Shown: positions 1-13,200 of the stretch, one piece after another | How the letters are laid out: each line of letters starts with the position of its first letter | Position numbering within the stretch: the first letter of the stretch is position 1 | Assembly: GCA_011316305.1 (NCBI GenBank) | Contig: SAUG01000040.1 | Location: 310,001 to 374,000, forward strand | Direction of reading: 5' to 3' | Length of the DNA stretch: 64,000 nt | DNA from: Rusavskia elegans | Taxonomy: Eukaryota > Ascomycota > Lecanoromycetes > Teloschistales > Teloschistaceae | Position numbers and translations under genes: made by a program | Notes under the pieces: model-generated | Databases searched by the model: none | The model's input: only the letters and a program-made list of their open reading frames with translations | What the model was told of the DNA's origin: nothing

Positions 1-1640
1 CACATGCATCCTCCAAGTCATTGACGGGAACACCGAGTTCAGCTGCGATGATATCAAGTGCCTTGTCGGTCATGAGCTGCATCGGCCTCCAAGATGATAT
101 ACTCCACCTCTCACGGGGATTCATTAATTTTAGACTTGGTCTCCGAGCCACCGACTTCAGGGCAAGTCGTTGGTCGACAATCACTGACGCTATAGGGGCA
201 GTGAGGCTTCGTGCAGGCAGAAGGGTATTGAGCAGCCGTCGTGGAATGCACTGGAACTTCAGGGCTCCAACCAGACCAATTATCCTGTCTCCGTCGAGTA
301 CGTGGACATCACCTGACATCATATTATGGCCAGCTGTTTGCATCTTGACGTATGATCGGTAAGTCTTTGTTGCCTGAAGGGTTCGGCAAATCGCATTGAC
401 TCCCAGCCATGAGAGATGTAGACTTGTTTCGAGGAGTCGAAAGTGTCATTGGCATCGAGGATGAAGCCAGCCCGATGAGCAACACAGTTCAATGAAATAG
501 GTGCTACACAGCCATTTTCCGTCGTGGCCTAGAATACGACGTGTGAAATTCCCTCGAGCTCCGGACTATCGAGAATAACCTCTGCCATGCCTTGATATTT
601 GGCATCGTAGGCCACGAACCCGGCGAAGAGCTTGTACACCATGCCTCGGAGCATCCTATGGGCTGTACCGGCACACACAGCCGTTTCAAGGCTTTCGATT
701 CGTCCCTTGATAAGATATGCGTTGTGCTGCCACTCAGTAAGCCATGTGACTCCCGACCCATATTCGACATGACATCTCGCATGCTCGGCGATGGATTTGC
801 CAGAGCCGCTACTGAAAATCAGATGGGCTTTGTTGGTGGCCAGATGGGCCGTAGCAGAGGGACTAATCATCTGCACTTTAGCAGTCAGTTCCGCGATGAA
901 GGGTTTCATTACCTCCATGTTATAAACGTTCATTTGGGCTGTCGGTCCATCTGGGTGAAGCAATTTGTACAAATGTTAGCCGATGGCTGCTAAGGAATAG
1001 GATACTTGCGTTGTTCTTGTGATTTGCGCAAGCGCGGTATGAGCTTGTGCTTCAATTGTACCGCCGATCACAGTAGACCAGTTGTTGTTGCCGCCAGCCT
1101 CCGATATTTCGATTTGAAGAACAGTCCGATGAACGTGTGTTCCAACTCGGATAGCTATCAAGACAACTTCCACGCCAAGACGCACGAGAGCTGAAAGAAC
1201 AGGTGCTGATGCTATGGCAGCCCCTGCGAGGAGCCCCGTACATAAACCAACCACAACGGCATCATAGGGGACTCGAGCATTCTGGGGGTGTATAGAAGCG
1301 AACCTTGGACCGTCGATAATATGTCAACGTGAGGTGTCCGCTGCCATTCCTACTCGAAGTGTTCAGCCAGCTGCGAGACACATAGTAAAGCACTCAGTAG
1401 GCCAGGGTGGACATCTTGGTCTGTTAATGAGGACCTTGAAGCTTCTTCGTTTCGAGTGACGAGTAATTCGAAAAGGAAGAGCGCTCGGGTCCGGACAGCT
1501 GGGCAATCCCATGCTTGAGAACCGAATCAACTTTTTGGATGAATTGGTCAAGCAATACAATTCTTCTGCCGGCAAGCAACTGCTCATGAAGACGTTCCCT
1601 TGGATCAGTGATCTGGTCTCCAAAGAGAAATATATTCGTA
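1..1640 (-). pseudogene. Relic of a non-reducing polyketide synthase (SAT'-PT'-ACP')
   Basis: Three NR-PKS pieces lie in the expected order on the minus strand. The starter-unit acyltransferase (SAT) domain is at about 1640-976: FLFGDQ near 1630, PGLLSALLCVSQLAE in another frame near 1410, and GLCTGLLAGAAIASAP near 1245. The second half of the product-template (PT) domain follows at about 972-205 (EWQHNAYLIKGRIESL, then YKLFAGFVAYDAKYQGM, then GHNMMSGDVHVLDGD). The start of an ACP (ALDIIAAELGVPVNDLED) is at about 75-1. Ketosynthase, acyltransferase and the first half of PT are missing. The reading is broken by a stop at 529-531, a stop in SAT near 1350, and frameshifts near 1430, 1260 and 368. 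An intact NR-PKS makes aromatic polyketides; this one cannot. The rest of the ACP, and any thioesterase, lie left of the window. Family assignment is confident; exact breakpoints are approximate. Confidence 0.85.
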
Positions 1641-1750
1641 CCACCAGCATACCGAAGCGCAAAGAGCCGTAGTGGTAACTCTGGACAGCTACCTTGATCT
1701 ACAGAGAACAACGCTGATTGGTCAGTGACGTCTGGAGCGTGTCGCTGCAA

Positions 1751-2426
1751 TGTCCGGACCCTTTGGTGGATTGCCGGTGGCTGCTGAAGGGACGCATTGG
1801 TAAGTCGAACGGTATGATGGACTTAGCAGTGATACAGGAGATGACTACCATCCAGACTGATATTCGGCGTTGTAGGTCGAAGGTAGGCTCGTCATCATCT
1901 GAGGATCGTTTGCCAGCAAGGATCTGCGCCGTGAGCACCTGAGCGTAGCAATCCAACGTTTTCCCTCGGGTCGACGCGATTCACAGTCGACACTATCACA
2001 TTGTCGAGTGTATTGGTACCACAAAGCAAAGACGCTGACCATGCCAACAACGATGCTGCCATGGCGGCTCCACTCTCCACAGATAGAGGAGCTGGTATAG
2101 ACCTATGTACCTATGTACAGAGGTACTGAGCCTGATGTGATTGGAGATAGTGAAGACGGGACTTGCCGTCTTTGATTTGCGTCGTGACTCACTAACGCTC
2201 ACCGTAATTTGACCCCCTTGCTGCCTTCTGCATTTCTGCCTTTATGCCTTTCCCTAGTAGATGTTCCAGATAACTTCAAAACATCTTCCAACTGTTCGGC
2301 CAAGCTGAGCCACCAGTTCCCATCAAATCCTGCAGCTCTTCGAAGACAGCAGAAATGGAGTGTTCGATCGACAGATGACATTCCAAGCTTTATATTTTCC
2401 ACCAACACCCACCCAGAGAAGCGAAC
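1751..2426. other. Intergenic, between PKS relic and ARP4-like gene
   Basis: I see no recognisable gene. Minus-strand open frames of 60-85 codons near 1845-2200 overlap one another and match no family I know; they could be further decayed PKS-locus sequence. The last 200 bases carry the 5' flank of the ARP4-like gene. Confidence 0.4.
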
Positions 2427-3951
2427 ATGACCGCAACACTCAGCAACACGACTGCGCCAAACACTGCAGATTACGGAGGTGGTATGTAAGGAACCCACAA
2501 ACCATCGATCGGCAATGATTGGTACTGATTGTGTTCAGACGAGATTTCTGCGCTCGTCCTTGACCCTGGCTACTCAGTAACCCGGGGTGGCTTTGCTGGA
2601 GAAGACGTTCCGAAATCCGTTATCCCTTCATTCTATGGCATTGTCCCTACCGTCAACGGCCCGAAACATCTCTATGGCGAGAACGCAGTCCATACACCTC
2701 TACCAAACATCGAGATCGGTAATCCAGTCTCGCAGAACGGCGTCGTCGAGGATTGGGATACGGCCACGCAATTATGGGAGTATGCCATAACATCAAGGCT
2801 CACCAATACCAAACCCTCCAATCCATTGACCAATGGGCTCAATGATAAGACAGACGACCTCAAGCAAGAGATGGAAGGCGTCGAGACGCAGGAACGCCCA
2901 TTGGAGGAGAACCCACTGCTCATGAGTGAGACAGGCTGGAATACCGGTAAAGGCAGGGAGAAGCTCATCGAAATCGCCATGGAGAACTGGGGATCTCCTG
3001 CCTTCTGGCTTGCCCGAAGCGGTGTTCTTTCTGCGTAAGTCTAACTCCCTTCCTTCCAATCTCTGCCGGACTAACAATCTTACCAGCTTTTCCGCAGGCA
3101 AAGCCTCTGCCCTCGTCATCGACGTCGGCGCCGCCTCCACCTCCATCACCCCGGTTCACGATGGCCTCATGCTCAAAAAAGGCACTCTCCGCTGTCCCCT
3201 CGCCGGCAACTACATCTCCGACCAACTCCGCCTCATATTCTCCACCTCCCAACCCTCAGTACCCCTAACCCCCCACTATCTCATCAACTCCAAGACTCCC
3301 GTCGACGCCGGTGCCCCCTCGCAAGCCAGCTATCGCACTTTTCCCGACGGCACAGAACCCCGCCCTTCGTTCCGTGCCCTGCAAGAAGAGCGCATCCTCA
3401 CCGAATTCAAAGAATCCGTCGTCGCAGTCTGGAGTCCAGGCCGTCTAGGCGGCCACAACCAACACGGCGGCACCAACCTCGATTCTGCACGCACCCAAAA
3501 CGCCCGACCCTTCGAAATGCCAGATGGATATAACCAACTCTTCGGCGTGGAACGCTATCGCGCCACCGAAAGCCTCTTCGATGTCAAAATGGCCTTGTCC
3601 GATGCATCGCATCCCGCGCCAACGCCCAACCAGACACTACCGCAAATGATAGCGCAATCGTTATCGCAAATCGACGTGGATATCCGCCCGCATCTGCTGA
3701 GCAATGTCGTCGTCGTGGGAGGATCGTCGTTGATCTATGGATTTAATGAGCGGTTGAAGCAGGAATTGGAGGCCATGTATCCGGGACCGAGGGTCAGGAT
3801 TTTCTCGCCGGGGAGCGTAGTGGAGAGGAAATTCAGCAGTTGGATTGGAGGCAGTATATTGGCGAGTTTGGGGACGTTTCATCAGATGTGGATTTCGAAG
3901 AAGGAGTATGATGAGCATGGGCCGGGGATTGTGGAGAAGAGGTGTAAGTGA
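2427..3951 (+). CDS. ARP4: Actin-related protein 4 (chromatin remodelling/acetyltransferase subunit)
   Basis: Proposed exons are 2427-2481, 2539-3034 and 3087-3951, giving 471 residues. The start [18 protein letters not shown] joins [23 protein letters not shown], the actin-fold phosphate-1 loop with the GFAGED signature. [19 protein letters not shown] is the phosphate-2 region, and the C-terminus holds [16 protein letters not shown] and [18 protein letters not shown]. Length and the acidic insert after the first subdomain fit Arp4, which in yeast is shared by NuA4, SWR1 and INO80 and binds nucleosomes in the nucleus. Both introns have clear GT-AG ends (GTATGT at 2482, GTAAGT at 3035). The gene converges on the nitrate transporter, whose stop lies about 250 bp downstream. 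Confidence 0.93.
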
Positions 3952-4203
3952 GCGGGGGAATGTAAGAGCAAAAGGCATCTTGGTGTCCGATACCATTTCT
4001 ACGATAAATTCAATGAATTGTCGTTTCGACAGTGCTTTAAGCATTTCCGATCTATGCATGGCAGGAATTAAGGATAAGATGCAGTGTAATTGACTTTTAT
4101 AGCATGATCCCAGATATCAATACACCAACCCAGACCCTCGTCCCTCATGACCACATCCACGGATATTAAAATCGCAAAATACCAGAAATGCAAAGCGATA
4201 TCC

Positions 4204-5927
4204 TCAGCGACCACCAATCTGCCCTTTGGGTATCGGCCTGATCCAGCTCAAAGATAGATTGATCGCAATAGTCATGACCCCAATGATCCAAAACACCTTG
4301 GCGTAATCCTTGTGATTGTACCGGAAGATGATCGCGAAGACAATACCTCCCAAGTTCCCAGTAGCGCCCGTGCAGCCGGAGACGATACCTAACACAACCT
4401 CATCAGTATATCTTCCCGAGAGAATTTGTCAGAGAACACTCACCATTGGCATGAGGATGCACATGCGGCACCAACCCGAAATTCGCCCCGTTGCCCGACT
4501 CCAGGAAAAAGGCCATGCCCGCCACGAGGCCAAACATGGTATGTTGATTCTTCGGGTCCGTCAAGCCGATCGCGATCAGGAACACGCCGGTAAGAAGGCC
4601 CACGCCATGGATAAGGAACTTCTTGCCCCAGACGCCCATCCGCGGATAGATCAAGTCGCTGAACACACCTCCGAGAGGACGGAAGACGACGTTGAGAAGA
4701 CCGAACATGGCAGCCCAGTTGCCGCTACCACGTTGTTTAAGGGCGGGGAAATTCTTGACGTAGTATGCGCCGAGGATGCTGTTGATGGCGAGTTCGCCGC
4801 CGAAGGAGCAGAAATAGCCGCCGGCTAGGACGAGGGTTTGAGGGGAGAAGACGACGGGGAGAGCCTCGCGGAAGGAGGGTTTGACGACAACTTCGCCGCG
4901 AGCGGTGTCGAGCATTTGTTGTTCTCCGACATGGGCTTCGTGGGCAAAGCCTCCGACTTGCTTCGGCTCCACAGCTTCGAACCCGAGCTTCTTTTCATCG
5001 TTGGCGCTGCCGCTGCCACTGGGGCTGTCGGTGCCAGTGGTCGCTCGATCTGTCAGTTCACCCGGAACATCAACAACAGCGCCAGAGATGCCATGTGATA
5101 CGAGATTTTGTTGTACGGCGAGGTGCCGGTCGCTCCACTTGCCCGTGGGAGTATCAGGGCAGCAGATCAACATGGCGACGGCGGTGGTGACGATACATAT
5201 GAAAGGGACGATGAAAGTAACACGCCATGCCACGTGGGCAGTAAGGCCGCGCTCGGTCACAAGACTGTCGAAGATGGCTGGCATGAGGAAGTAGGTTATA
5301 CCTCCTCCAGCATTGCCGAAGCCACCGGTCAGGGCATTTGCGGTACCAACAACGTTCTTGTCGAAAAAGCCAGTGGACCAGACCTGACATGGGACAAAGC
5401 TACCTCCTAGTATGCCAACGAAGAAACGGAGGGCCAGTAAGCCTTCCACGTTGTAGACGGCACCTGCGAGCGCGGTTGGTATGGCCCCGGCAAGGAGGCA
5501 CCCGGCGAAGGTCAATCTTGGCCCGAAACGATCACAAGCAGGTCCGGCGACCAGCCGTATCAACAGACTACAGACAGCATCAGCGACACAAGCCAATTCC
5601 AGGTCAGCTCGTGAGTCTTACGTAGCAGTAAGGGAAACGATGTTGGAGTTTGCGACATCGCTCTGGCTGAGGCCAAGGTCTTTGGCAATGGTCTCGTACA
5701 ACTAGAAATATACCATTAGCAACTGATAACAGAGGCAGACGATATTGGGGGAGACATACCAGTGGTGGAAAAGCATACCAGGACCAGAAAGCAATCATGA
5801 AGCCGAACCACGAGAAGAAGAAAACCCGGCCATAGACATTGAATGGATTGAGACCGGGGATCGAACGAGCTTTTCGGTTGACCGGATTGACATCTGGGGC
5901 TTTCCACAAGACTGTGAGATCAAACAT
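4204..5927 (-). CDS. nrtA: MFS nitrate/nitrite transporter, CrnA/NrtA type
   Basis: Proposed exons (complement) are 5760-5927, 5622-5701, 4444-5567 and 4204-4388, giving 518 residues. The protein begins [20 protein letters not shown] and reaches [20 protein letters not shown], the usual N-terminus of fungal nitrate carriers, which import nitrate with protons across the plasma membrane. The two nitrate-porter glycine signatures are present: GGFGNAGGG at about residue 165 and [12 protein letters not shown] at about 465. A long hydrophilic central loop lies between the two six-helix halves, as in CrnA. All three introns have GT-AG ends. No nitrate or nitrite reductase gene is beside it. AGATAA at 6086-6091, about 160 bp upstream, is a candidate AreA-type GATA site; that is only a short motif match. 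The start at 5927 is chosen by family fit; the frame stays open further upstream. Confidence 0.93.
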
Positions 5928-7662
5928 GGCTGTGAGATATGTACTCAGGGGCTGTGGTACAATAGACCAGGCTAGTGACGCCGCGGAGCAAGCAACAAGC
6001 AGTGCAAGTGAACAGGTAGGGTTTGGAAGTTGTCCGCTAGAAGAACAGGATGAGTGCAACTGATATAGTCATGCATGGAAGCATGAGATAAAGCACCAAG
6101 CGGGCCCAGATCCAGTAGACAAGGTCTATACAGCATACATATCAGCCAGTTATTCAGTATCTCCGCTGATCTTTCTACGACAGGCAAAGTCCAAGCAAAA
6201 GTACATCCGCGGACGAAGGCCAGTGAAGATCTTAGGGGCAGCCCAAATCTGAGACGAGCAATGATGGATCCTTGGGAAGCTTGGCTCGATAAGGGAGCTG
6301 GGTTTTTGTAGGAACAAGATAGCTACACTGGCGCCGTCGAAGCCACTAGCTGCCTTTAACGAGCACACCCTGAGAACGCAGGTGTCTGAAGATCCTGGGT
6401 ACTTGGAGATCACAACAGTCCGGGTGTCTTGCGTGGAGTCGCTCAAGCTGGCAAGACCGAGACTGTAGGGTGAAGCTGTAGAGTCCTGACACAGGAAAGT
6501 GGAGTGGCGCCACGATACAGGTCTCACGACAGCCTGCATGGCATCGCGGATATAAGGCCAATAGCGAGTGAGCAGCGGCCTTATCAAGATCGAAACTCGT
6601 GTCCAGATCGTTAGGACCGTTACTGGCTCAGGGCAGCCGTCGTGTGGTTCTTCTTATCTTCAATGATAATCAATGTGGCCCGAAGTGGACTCCTATCTGC
6701 GCTCCTTATCAGCAACCCAGCTTAACCGACATACCCGAGGCTGAGAGGGCGCTGCTCCAGCATGTGTCTGGCAAGGATAATGATGACAGCTCCGCGGGGT
6801 AAAGTAGAAGAAACGGCAACAAATGGTCATACTGGAGTCGTCTTTGTTTTCAGTATTTCCGAACGACCAGAGGTCAGGAGAAGCTCGTCCATGTGGCTGG
6901 GATTCCGAGTGGCGCTCATCGGATAAGCACGTCAAGCGGCCGCCGCTGGACGATCCACAGAGTCGTTCTAGATCAACCTTGACAACAATCACCAGCGAGA
7001 GCTTGTAGTCATCCATTTGGAATTGACTGTTGTCGATAGTGCATTTGAGATGGCGAGATGGCGAGACCGGATGAGAGAAGTGATCAGATTGGACTGTCCC
7101 AAATTTCCCTTATCTCTCGCTTGTTGAGCCAATCAGATTAGCAACATCCAACCTTGTACAAGGACGTCTGCCAAGTCTCGAGAAAGCCCTGAAAATGTTG
7201 CAAAAACGGAGGCCCATCAAAACAACTCGAGGTTGTCCAATAATGGGATAAAACCGGAAATGTTCTTGTATAGCCCGTCGCACTTTCTCAACTGCCGCTG
7301 TATTGTGATTGATTTGATACCTACTTTGAATAGTGACTGTTATGTTGTGATGACATAATACCTCTGTTGTCGAAATGCTGAGGCTGGTGCGAGGTAGAGG
7401 GGAAGCAAGAGATGATCGATTCGAGCGTATTTCAGTACCATAGTGCTGTAACATGGAGGCATGCCTCTAGTGGCTGAGTAAGAAGCACGCAACAATCTCG
7501 TGATATCAAGTATATCTGACTTTGGTGCCGAAAAGGGCGGTCGGGACTGAGGCTTCGACTCTTCATCTGGCCGATACGATGTCCTGCTGGGGACCATCAC
7601 CAGATATCCATTCTGCCGTATTTCTCCATATTTCCGGGGAAAGAAAGGCCTTTTCGTGATTA
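5928..7662. other. Intergenic, 1.7 kb upstream of nitrate transporter
   Basis: This holds the promoter side of the minus-strand nitrate transporter and the 3' side of the PLP enzyme gene. Open frames up to 145 codons occur on the minus strand (for example 6150-6587) but have no domain, no credible exon chain and no family I recognise. Several GATA-like motifs are scattered in it. Confidence 0.4.
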
Positions 7663-9280
7663 TCACCACCCCCGACATCTGACCCACACATCGATGATCT
7701 CGTCATGTCGATTCTCTGGTAAATCCGAATCAACCACGACGTAATAGTCGAAAGCCGCTCCTGCTACACACGCGTGATTCGGAAATATGCGTAGTCTTTG
7801 GCCAACGGATAAGTTTGCGATATCTTCGTGCATGCTGGGGTCATGGGTCAAAATGCCGTGCTCCTGGCTTATGCGACCAACCTGCCACCCAGAGCGCCCC
7901 ATGGTTACAGTCGAGTCAGTCCCCCAGTTGCTGACAATGCCCCAGCCCGAATAAGATTTGCAGGGCTCACGGCCCAAAGCGAAAGAGCCAGCTGCGATCA
8001 AGGCTTCAGGTTTGTCCCTTTCGCTGTAGAGACTAGCGACCTCGGTCAGAATGGTGAAGGCAACATCACTGAATGATAAACCTGGACCAGTGGATGGCTT
8101 GGAAGCAGATGGGCTTGCTTGAGTCGCCAGCTGCTGCATGTCCAGAAAGGGGTACACTCCAGCGTGCAACTCGACTCGGTCGTGATTCACCGTCACCTGA
8201 TGTATGCAGTCTTTGAGCGCGTCGGTCTGTTTGACCTCTGGTGCCTGTGGGCCTGCATTGCACTTCATGAGGTTTTGGACGGAAGTTGCAGTCGGAGTAG
8301 CACCGACGGATAAGGTGAACTGTTGATGGGCGATCTTGGGATGCAGACTCTTGATCGTCTCCGATGCCTTTCGTAAACTTTCAATCTCTTCGATCAGCAG
8401 GCTCATCGCCTGTGAAGCCGAACTACCCCCATACGAATGACCAGCATGGCTGTATAGACCACCAAACTCTATGGGGATTGAGTCTTCTCCACCATCCAAG
8501 ACCCGAGCGACAAGGTTGGAGAATCCGGCAGAGCCCGGTGAGATGCCGGCCCGATGGTAGCCTGTGTCGACCTTAACGAAGACACACAACGGGTAACCAG
8601 TGATCTCTTTGAATAGCTTGAGGTGCCGTAGCTGATCCTGGTGGTCCACGAGTACGGTCACGCTGCCCGGTGATAATCGTTGACCGAAATCTGCGAGTCG
8701 TCGCACAGTAGATGGAGGGATCGGAAGGCCATAGAGTACCTAAGGCATTGAGCCGACATTATTGACACGGAAGGATCGTCGAACAAGGGAGAATGATGAA
8801 ATTGCTCCTTACATTCACACTGTGCCCACGATCCTGGCATTCGATCAAGTACGGAAATAGGTGTTCGGCTTCGGCCAAAGTCGATACCACGACGTGAGCA
8901 GCATGACGCCATGGTTCACCAACCTGTAATCGAGCGACCTCGATCGTCTTGATAGTATCTATCAGCCCCATAGATTGCCCAGCCGAAAACACGGCGAGAA
9001 AACGAGAAAGGCATGGAGAAGGTCAAGAAGGAATCGTTCGTCAACCTGTCTCATCGGCTCTTACGATACTCATTCAGTGCTTTCACTCTGCTGGTCGTAA
9101 CGGCCAGCCTCGCCTGCCTACCTTATGGGTCTTGACGTGGGGTCGAAAGTCAACATCAAGAGCATCACAGGCCTGGAGCATCTGCAAGCAGTTCCTGCGA
9201 ACGATGGCCCTATCAACGACCGCGGCGGGTACGGAGATGTCGTGAAGCTTCTTCCCAACGAAAGCTTCGTGAAGCTCCAT
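7663..9280 (-). CDS. DSD1: D-serine dehydratase / D-threonine aldolase-like PLP enzyme
   Basis: Proposed exons (complement) are 9122-9280, 8813-8947 and 7663-8739, giving 456 residues. The N-terminal alanine-racemase-like barrel contains FRPHVKTHK, which carries the lysine expected to bind pyridoxal phosphate, then ARLQVGEPW and LYGLPIPPSTVRRLADFG. The C-terminal domain has RLRIFPNHACVAGAAF, with the His-x-Cys pair that binds zinc in eukaryotic D-serine dehydratases, and it ends DVWVRCRGW. Yeast Dsd1 breaks D-serine to pyruvate and ammonia; close relatives are D-threonine aldolases, and substrate cannot be settled by eye. A start at 9337 (MLYEVDRS...) is possible; I prefer MELHEAFVGKKL at 9280 by length. 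Confidence 0.88.
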
Positions 9281-10218
9281 GACAGGAGGACCGGGGTGGA
9301 AGTTGGAAGGAGTGGATCGGTCTACTTCGTACAGCAAATCGGCAAATTCCTACTCTCATCCGAACGTGTCTGTCGATGTCTACCTTAATAGCACACGGAT
9401 GACAATAATGAGGGATCACCAAGATGAGGCTTATGTCTCATGATTCAAGGCAGACAGGTTCCGTGCCTCCCCGCGGTGTTTCAAGCCCAATGAACGATGC
9501 ACCAACGACGCCTCGAAGGGTTCCATTGGGGGCAGTCACAACATTGCTGCAGGGGTCAGGTCCATCATCCACCACAACCATTCGCCATGGTGGCCATTGC
9601 GACAGACGACGTTCGCGACCGCTCGTGCGCTGCCGTCGTTAGGCTCTGACGAAAAAGCTTCGTCCATCATGCGATTATTTGCAGCTCCCTACTCCCGTAC
9701 CTGGGTACTCGTTCTGCCTGTCGTGCCTGGGTCAAGAAGGTAGACGCTCCAAGGGACGGACATTTGTGCTACTCGATCCCGCAGGCTGTGTCGACGTTCG
9801 TAAGCCGTGGTCGCAACCTGTTATCCCAGTCACGCAGATTCGCAGCACCGAGCAGCAGCATCGAGCTTGGTAGCGTTCATGCGCTGCCACTGTGCTTCCT
9901 CATCTCGCATCTTGGTTTCAAATTCGGTGAGCCATGTCATCACCACATTGGTCCAAATACGCTGTCCTGTCGCTTCCAACCCTTGTTATGCGATGACGCC
10001 GGCTATGGCTCGCTTGTGCTCGCCGTCGATTTCTTGACACCTTCTGCATCCAACGTACGAACCAGAGAGCCGCAACCTGGCCAAGCTGCTCTTTCCTCAC
10101 GGGCCAGGCACGACGGGCTAAGGCAACTGTCTGAGGCCACCCCACACTTACAGCATCCGAAACAAGAGGCTACTGCGGCAGAAAGAAGCGAGCGATCTAG
10201 CTGCTATATACCTGCAAC
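9281..10218. other. Intergenic between two divergent genes
   Basis: Shared upstream region of the minus-strand PLP enzyme gene and the plus-strand disordered-protein gene. Several overlapping frames of 60-150 codons are present, but none shows a domain or low-stop exon structure. I see nothing else. Confidence 0.4.
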
Positions 10219-13200
10219 ATGAACATCACCATCACTCCCGAGAGCGAGTGGCTTTCTTCAGGCAGAATGTCTGCATCCGACATGGACAACGACTCTCTGT
10301 CCGACGTCGAGGATGCAAAGCCGCCTGTGCATCCCGTGCCTCAGATGCAGGGCGCCTTCGAAGAATCCATGATGGAAACTCTGAATGAATCCGAAGATCC
10401 CGAGTCGCTGGATCGAACGTCCACCGCCGATTCCGTGAGTCGACGCAAGATGCTGCTGGAACAGGACGAATACCAGCGCACAGTCGCAGGAAGATGGAAA
10501 CAGAGACCTGGCGAGCAGTTTCATCCCCTGTGGAAACTCGTCGCTCAAATCTCCTTTGGCATGCATCTTCTTCAGCAGGGGCTCGCCAAATCCGACGAGG
10601 AAGTCATAAAGATACTCCAAACACACGTGGACGAGATCGATGGCTTTCTGGAGCGAACCACCGAAGACTTCGATCTTGCTCAGGGCGACATCGATGAGCG
10701 GATCCGCTACCTCAAGCTGCCTCTCGAACACGGCTCCGTCTTTGACACAATGCTCAACGACCGCAACTTTCGAATAGCCATCGTCGAAGGAAATGAGAAG
10801 ATTGAGCATATTATCGATCGTACCGCAGCTGCAATGAACGATTCGCTGAAAGATGTGCAGAAGGGTCTGGATGCTACCAGAGAGTTGGCCAAATATCTGA
10901 CAAGGGTGGACAAGCAATGGGATGAGAGGACGGAGGAGCATGACTCCGTCTACCTGGCGATGATCGGCAACACGGAGGGTTGGACACGGGCATTTTTGAC
11001 GTTGCAATCCAAGGGCAACGCTCTCCGCAGAGCACTGGTCCAACTGGGAGGCATTGTTGCAGAAATGCAGCGAAGGGCAGGCGCCGCAAGTCGGAAGAAT
11101 TTGGTATCTCCGCCTGCTGTCAAAGCCGCCGGACAGTCGACTGATGTTAAAACAGGTTCCTGTTCGATCAGCGCATGGTAGCAGATACGCGGTTGAGTCT
11201 CAAACCAGAAGTTCTCACAACTCGTTGACTCCTCCCAAGTCTCCACTGAAACCACTGCCAACGGCGCCCAGCATAAGCACACGATCGTCGTCTCAGCAGC
11301 ACTCCCAGCACTCTTCGTCTCGATCACAATCTGGGCAGCATGACCCCAAACCACAGATTCAGCACGCGACACCACCCAAGCCAAAGCGATCACCAAGGAA
11401 TTTCGAGCCTTCTTCTCCACGCTTGGAACGAGCCATGTCGGCCAAAAGAGTAGAGCCTATCCTTCGTGACACCACACCTGAGCCTTCCAAACCCCCTAAG
11501 AGCGTCGAGCCACCGATGCCGACAAAAGTGCCTGGACCGAATACTCCGCAGGAATCGACCTCGAGAGATCCACCATCAGAAAGTCCGGCGTCTGTCGGTA
11601 CCTCAACGATATTGAATCCGCTATCAACGAAGACGGCACCGCCAATAGAGATTACTAGACCCTCAGAGGTAGAAGCAAAACCAGCCATCCCGGTACGCTC
11701 GCCATCAAGAAAGCCTTCCTTTGTAACGTTTACCGAAAGGGCTCGATTTCATCTGAACCGTAAGAGGTCTCCGTCCAGGGAGGTTGAGCGCGACGATGCT
11801 TCGGTTACAAGTCTACCTATACAGAGTCCTCCGAGCCGTGACTCTCCAGCAAAGCGTTCTTCTTCCCCTGGTTTCAAACGATTGTCCACCCGCCGCGCAA
11901 ACGCTATCAGCATATCCACGTATTCTGCCAGTCCTACATCTGATTCAAAGCCTTCCGAAAGTACCTCTTCTCGTAACTTGACTCCTGTCCCCCAGTCCGA
12001 GTCGGGCACTTCGAAACCGTCTCATAGCTCGTACAACTCGATATCGTTCCTTCCGCTTCATCCTCAACTATCCCCTTTGCCTGACTATTCCACACCGCCG
12101 CGTGCAATTGCAGTCCAACCGTCTGACCAATTGCGAAGATCAAGCAGCATCAACTCCGGAACCACATCAAAGCGAAACTCTACCACTATCGATCAAAAAT
12201 CTGGAGTCAGGCGGTCGTCCAGTGTAAAGTCAAGCGTTCAGGATTGGAAGACGTCACACATCACATCAAACCCCGTCAGCAGGCGCTCTTCGATGGGAAA
12301 TATTGTGCATCCGAAGCGGTCGTCTAGCATCAATACACCTAATTCTGCACCTATACTCGACGATGCTGGTGGTAGCGTGAATCTACAGCACCCATTACTT
12401 CGAGAAGCGCGTCATGCAAAGTTCAACACTACCACCATGCCCAGCACCCCTGTCAGAGGATCTTCTCGAGACTTGCCTTTACGACATTATCACAGCCAGG
12501 ATAACTTCCATTCCATCGGGTACGCAGCACGTCCAAGGGAGGTCACACTACCGAAAAGAACGAGCTCACTATTCTACAACCCTCCTCCGCCGACCTCACT
12601 ATCCGCTCATCCCGCCCTTTCATCAGCACCTTTGAATAATGAAGATAAGCTCTCACCAGCTCCAGCACAATCCTCAGCAACTCCTGCTCCACTTCATGTT
12701 GGTTCTAGACCGGGTACCTCGACAGCTCCACATAATGATGCTGAAACTACGCAATCATCACCTATTACTGTTGGTTCGGACGACTCAGACGAAGCGGACG
12801 GTGCAACTCCTCCGCCCATCAGCCGTGGTGTTAGATCACCAACTCCAACTACAGCGAGATTAGACACCAACCTTGACCTGAGGACCAAAAGTCCCGCCGC
12901 AAAAAGTCCGGCGGTGGAATCGGCAGCGAGCACCCGATCTCGGACGTCTCCATCCGCCGAGCGAACCGACGTAACAGCCTCTCCCAAAACCAAGCCGGCT
13001 GCCGAAGCCCCCAGATTCAAGACGTCCGCCACGAACAACATCCCTTTCTATCTCAACCCCGTCTCCTCCACCGCTTTAATAGATTTCCTTGCCTCCACGC
13101 CGCCACCGTCGCCGCCACATCCTCCCCGCTCGAACACCGACCCCAATGCCTTTGATACCCAGAATCTATACAAGAACTATCGTCATGAAGAAGGCAAATC

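Noticed and set aside
1895..2202. Overlapping minus-strand frames left of ARP4
   Set aside because: They were considered as an upstream exon of the PKS relic, but no SAT-type sequence or splice signal connects them.
5855..5885. Sequence resembling a tRNA T-arm (GGGGATCGAACG)
   Set aside because: It lies within the first coding exon of the nitrate transporter, and no cloverleaf can be drawn around it.
10258..11043. Minus-strand frame of 261 codons
   Set aside because: Antisense to the helical first exon of the large disordered protein; no recognised domain and no splice partners.
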